Assembly: GCA_900543175.1 (NCBI GenBank)
Contig: UQQO01000133.1
Location: 1-5,749, forward strand
Source: an uncultured Fusobacterium sp.
GTDB taxonomy: Bacteria > Fusobacteriota > Fusobacteriia > Fusobacteriales > Fusobacteriaceae
Direction: 5' to 3'
DNA: 5,749 nt
Part shown: positions 5,711-5,749 of the stretch, piece by piece
Layout of the letters: each line of letters opens with the position of its first letter
Position numbering within the stretch: position 1 is the stretch's first letter
Made by a program: the position numbers and the translations under genes
The notes under the pieces: generated by a model
Told to the model about the DNA's origin: nothing
The model's database searches: none
The model's input: the letters and a program-made list of their open reading frames with translations, nothing else

Positions 5711-5749
5711 TTAATAACCAAGATATCGTAAAATTTTATACTTAGAAGT
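5711..5749 (-). CDS. Possible C-terminal end of an upstream gene (partial)
   Basis: One minus-strand frame entering the window reads TSKYKILRYLGY and then TAA at 5711-5713, 13 nt before the terminator stem. That is the spacing expected for the last codons of a gene. Twelve residues are too few to identify a family or prove coding. Of the other two frames, one stops at once and the other runs through the terminator, which makes this frame the best choice. Confidence 0.35.
   Translation of the reverse strand, partial: TSKYKILRYLGY

Noticed and set aside
5486..5749. T-box riboswitch upstream of asnS
   Set aside because: No AGGGTGG-type T-box sequence or matching stem I is visible. The main terminator hairpin at 5655-5697 lies upstream of both promoter candidates and so belongs to the previous gene, not to an asnS leader.
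1..5749. Defence system, mobile element, CRISPR array or toxin-antitoxin pair
   Set aside because: Every long reading frame is explained by a housekeeping or metabolic family. No repeats with regular spacing, transposase or integrase motifs were seen. The DUF896 protein is not paired with another small gene.

Overview
This AT-rich window comes from a low-GC anaerobic bacterium. Codon use, heavy use of A/T third positions and the protein sequences suggest Fusobacterium or a close relative; this is a judgement from recall, not a database match. All six complete genes lie on the minus strand, so transcription runs from high to low coordinates. I see no tRNA, rRNA, insertion sequence, CRISPR array or phage gene.

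Layout in the direction of transcription: (1) 5749-5655 holds what may be the last codons of an upstream gene, then a strong intrinsic terminator. (2) 5625-5486 is a promoter region with one good extended -10 promoter and one weaker upstream candidate that overlaps a near-palindrome. (3) 5485-2820 is an apparent three-gene operon: a 68-residue DUF896 protein, asparaginyl-tRNA synthetase (asnS) and a membrane-anchored alpha/beta-hydrolase esterase. The gaps are 17 and 24 nt, and the operon ends in a strong terminator at 2776-2810. (4) 2766-936 is a second unit: a promoter, a YhcC-type radical SAM protein, and a MurR/RpiR-family phosphosugar regulator whose start overlaps the radical SAM stop by 10 nt. 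(5) 926-43 is nagB (glucosamine-6-phosphate deaminase). It has its own putative promoter with a perfect 12-bp palindrome in the spacer, and a hairpin follows the stop at the window edge.

Biologically, the first unit is housekeeping translation (charging of tRNA-Asn) with two poorly understood passengers. The second joins a sugar-phosphate-sensing repressor-type protein to the enzyme that converts glucosamine-6-phosphate to fructose-6-phosphate and ammonia. The simplest model is that the RpiR protein senses an amino-sugar phosphate and controls nagB through the palindrome. That is inference from position and family precedent.

I did not find a convincing new biological system. The most worthwhile leads are the palindrome/regulator pair, the radical SAM-regulator overlap, and the predicted cytoplasm-facing membrane esterase joined to asnS.
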